Of a stretch of 14,084 nt of DNA, positions 13,971 through 14,084 are shown piece by piece. The translations under genes were made by a program, and so were the position numbers. The DNA is from an uncultured Chromatiaceae bacterium (GTDB taxonomy: Bacteria; Pseudomonadota; Gammaproteobacteria; Enterobacterales; Alteromonadaceae): positions 1 to 14,084 of the forward strand of contig CAMLNG010000040.1 in the NCBI GenBank assembly GCA_946481195.1, in the 5' to 3' direction. The notes beneath the pieces are model-generated. The model worked only from the letters and a program-made list of their open reading frames with translations, was not told where the DNA came from and did no database searches. Positions within the stretch are counted from its first letter, which is position 1. Every line of letters starts with the position of its first letter.

Positions 13971-14084
13971 TTAACGGCCGTAGCCCTTAAGATTTGCCTT
14001 TTTAAGTACAGACTCATACTGATGAGACATCAGATGGGTTTGTACCTGTGCCATAAAGTCCATAATAACCACAACGATAATCAG
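13971..14084 (-). CDS. secY: SecY preprotein translocase subunit, C-terminal end (partial)
   Basis: The last 37 codons of the channel subunit of the Sec translocon, cut by the window edge. The sequence begins [20 protein letters not shown], which is the end of the tenth transmembrane helix plus the start of the cytoplasmic tail, and closes [10 protein letters not shown] as in E. coli SecY. Its position just before rpmJ is the standard spc-operon arrangement. Confidence 0.96.
   Translation of the reverse strand: MIIVVVIMDFMAQVQTHLMSHQYESVLKKANLKGYGR

Overview
The window comes from a gammaproteobacterial chromosome. The right third is the end of the spc ribosomal-protein operon (secY 3' end, rpmJ) followed by the complete alpha operon (rpsM-rpsK-rpsD-rpoA-rplQ), all on the minus strand and in the E. 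coli order. The S4-binding alpha-operon leader is also present. The left edge holds the promoter and antitermination leader of an rRNA operon that is transcribed leftward out of the window. Protein sequences and the rrn leader resemble E. coli, but the glutamine-rich accessory genes fit an Alteromonadales-type marine or freshwater gammaproteobacterium (for example the Rheinheimera/Alishewanella group). That placement is a guess from memory, not a search.

Between these two core blocks lies an accessory locus of about 10 kb (433-10515), all on the plus strand. A two-gene operon encodes an NtrC-family sigma-54-dependent response regulator and a histidine kinase with almost no periplasmic part; the two genes overlap by 14 bp. 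A 294-bp gap follows, then a five-gene operon: a MacA/HlyD-like periplasmic adaptor, a MacB/LolD-type ABC ATPase, an apparently unannotated 38-residue membrane protein, and two tandem paralogous permeases of about 820 residues with duplicated MacB_PCD/FtsX-type halves. These five genes are tightly packed or overlapping.

The gap before the adaptor gene contains what looks like a complete sigma-54 control region. It has two near-identical palindromes (GTCCGA-TT-TCGGAC type) spaced 20 bp apart, a near-consensus IHF site, and a -24/-12 element (TGGCAC-N5-TTG). The simplest model is that the kinase senses an envelope or membrane signal and phosphorylates the regulator. The regulator then binds the twin palindromes and activates the transporter operon through sigma-54 RNA polymerase. 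The substrate is unknown, and no outer-membrane channel gene is present here.

The transporter operon and the alpha operon converge on a 319-bp gap. It carries a strong intrinsic terminator for the minus-strand ribosomal operon and a weaker hairpin just after the permease genes. I saw no tRNA, insertion sequence, CRISPR array or phage gene.
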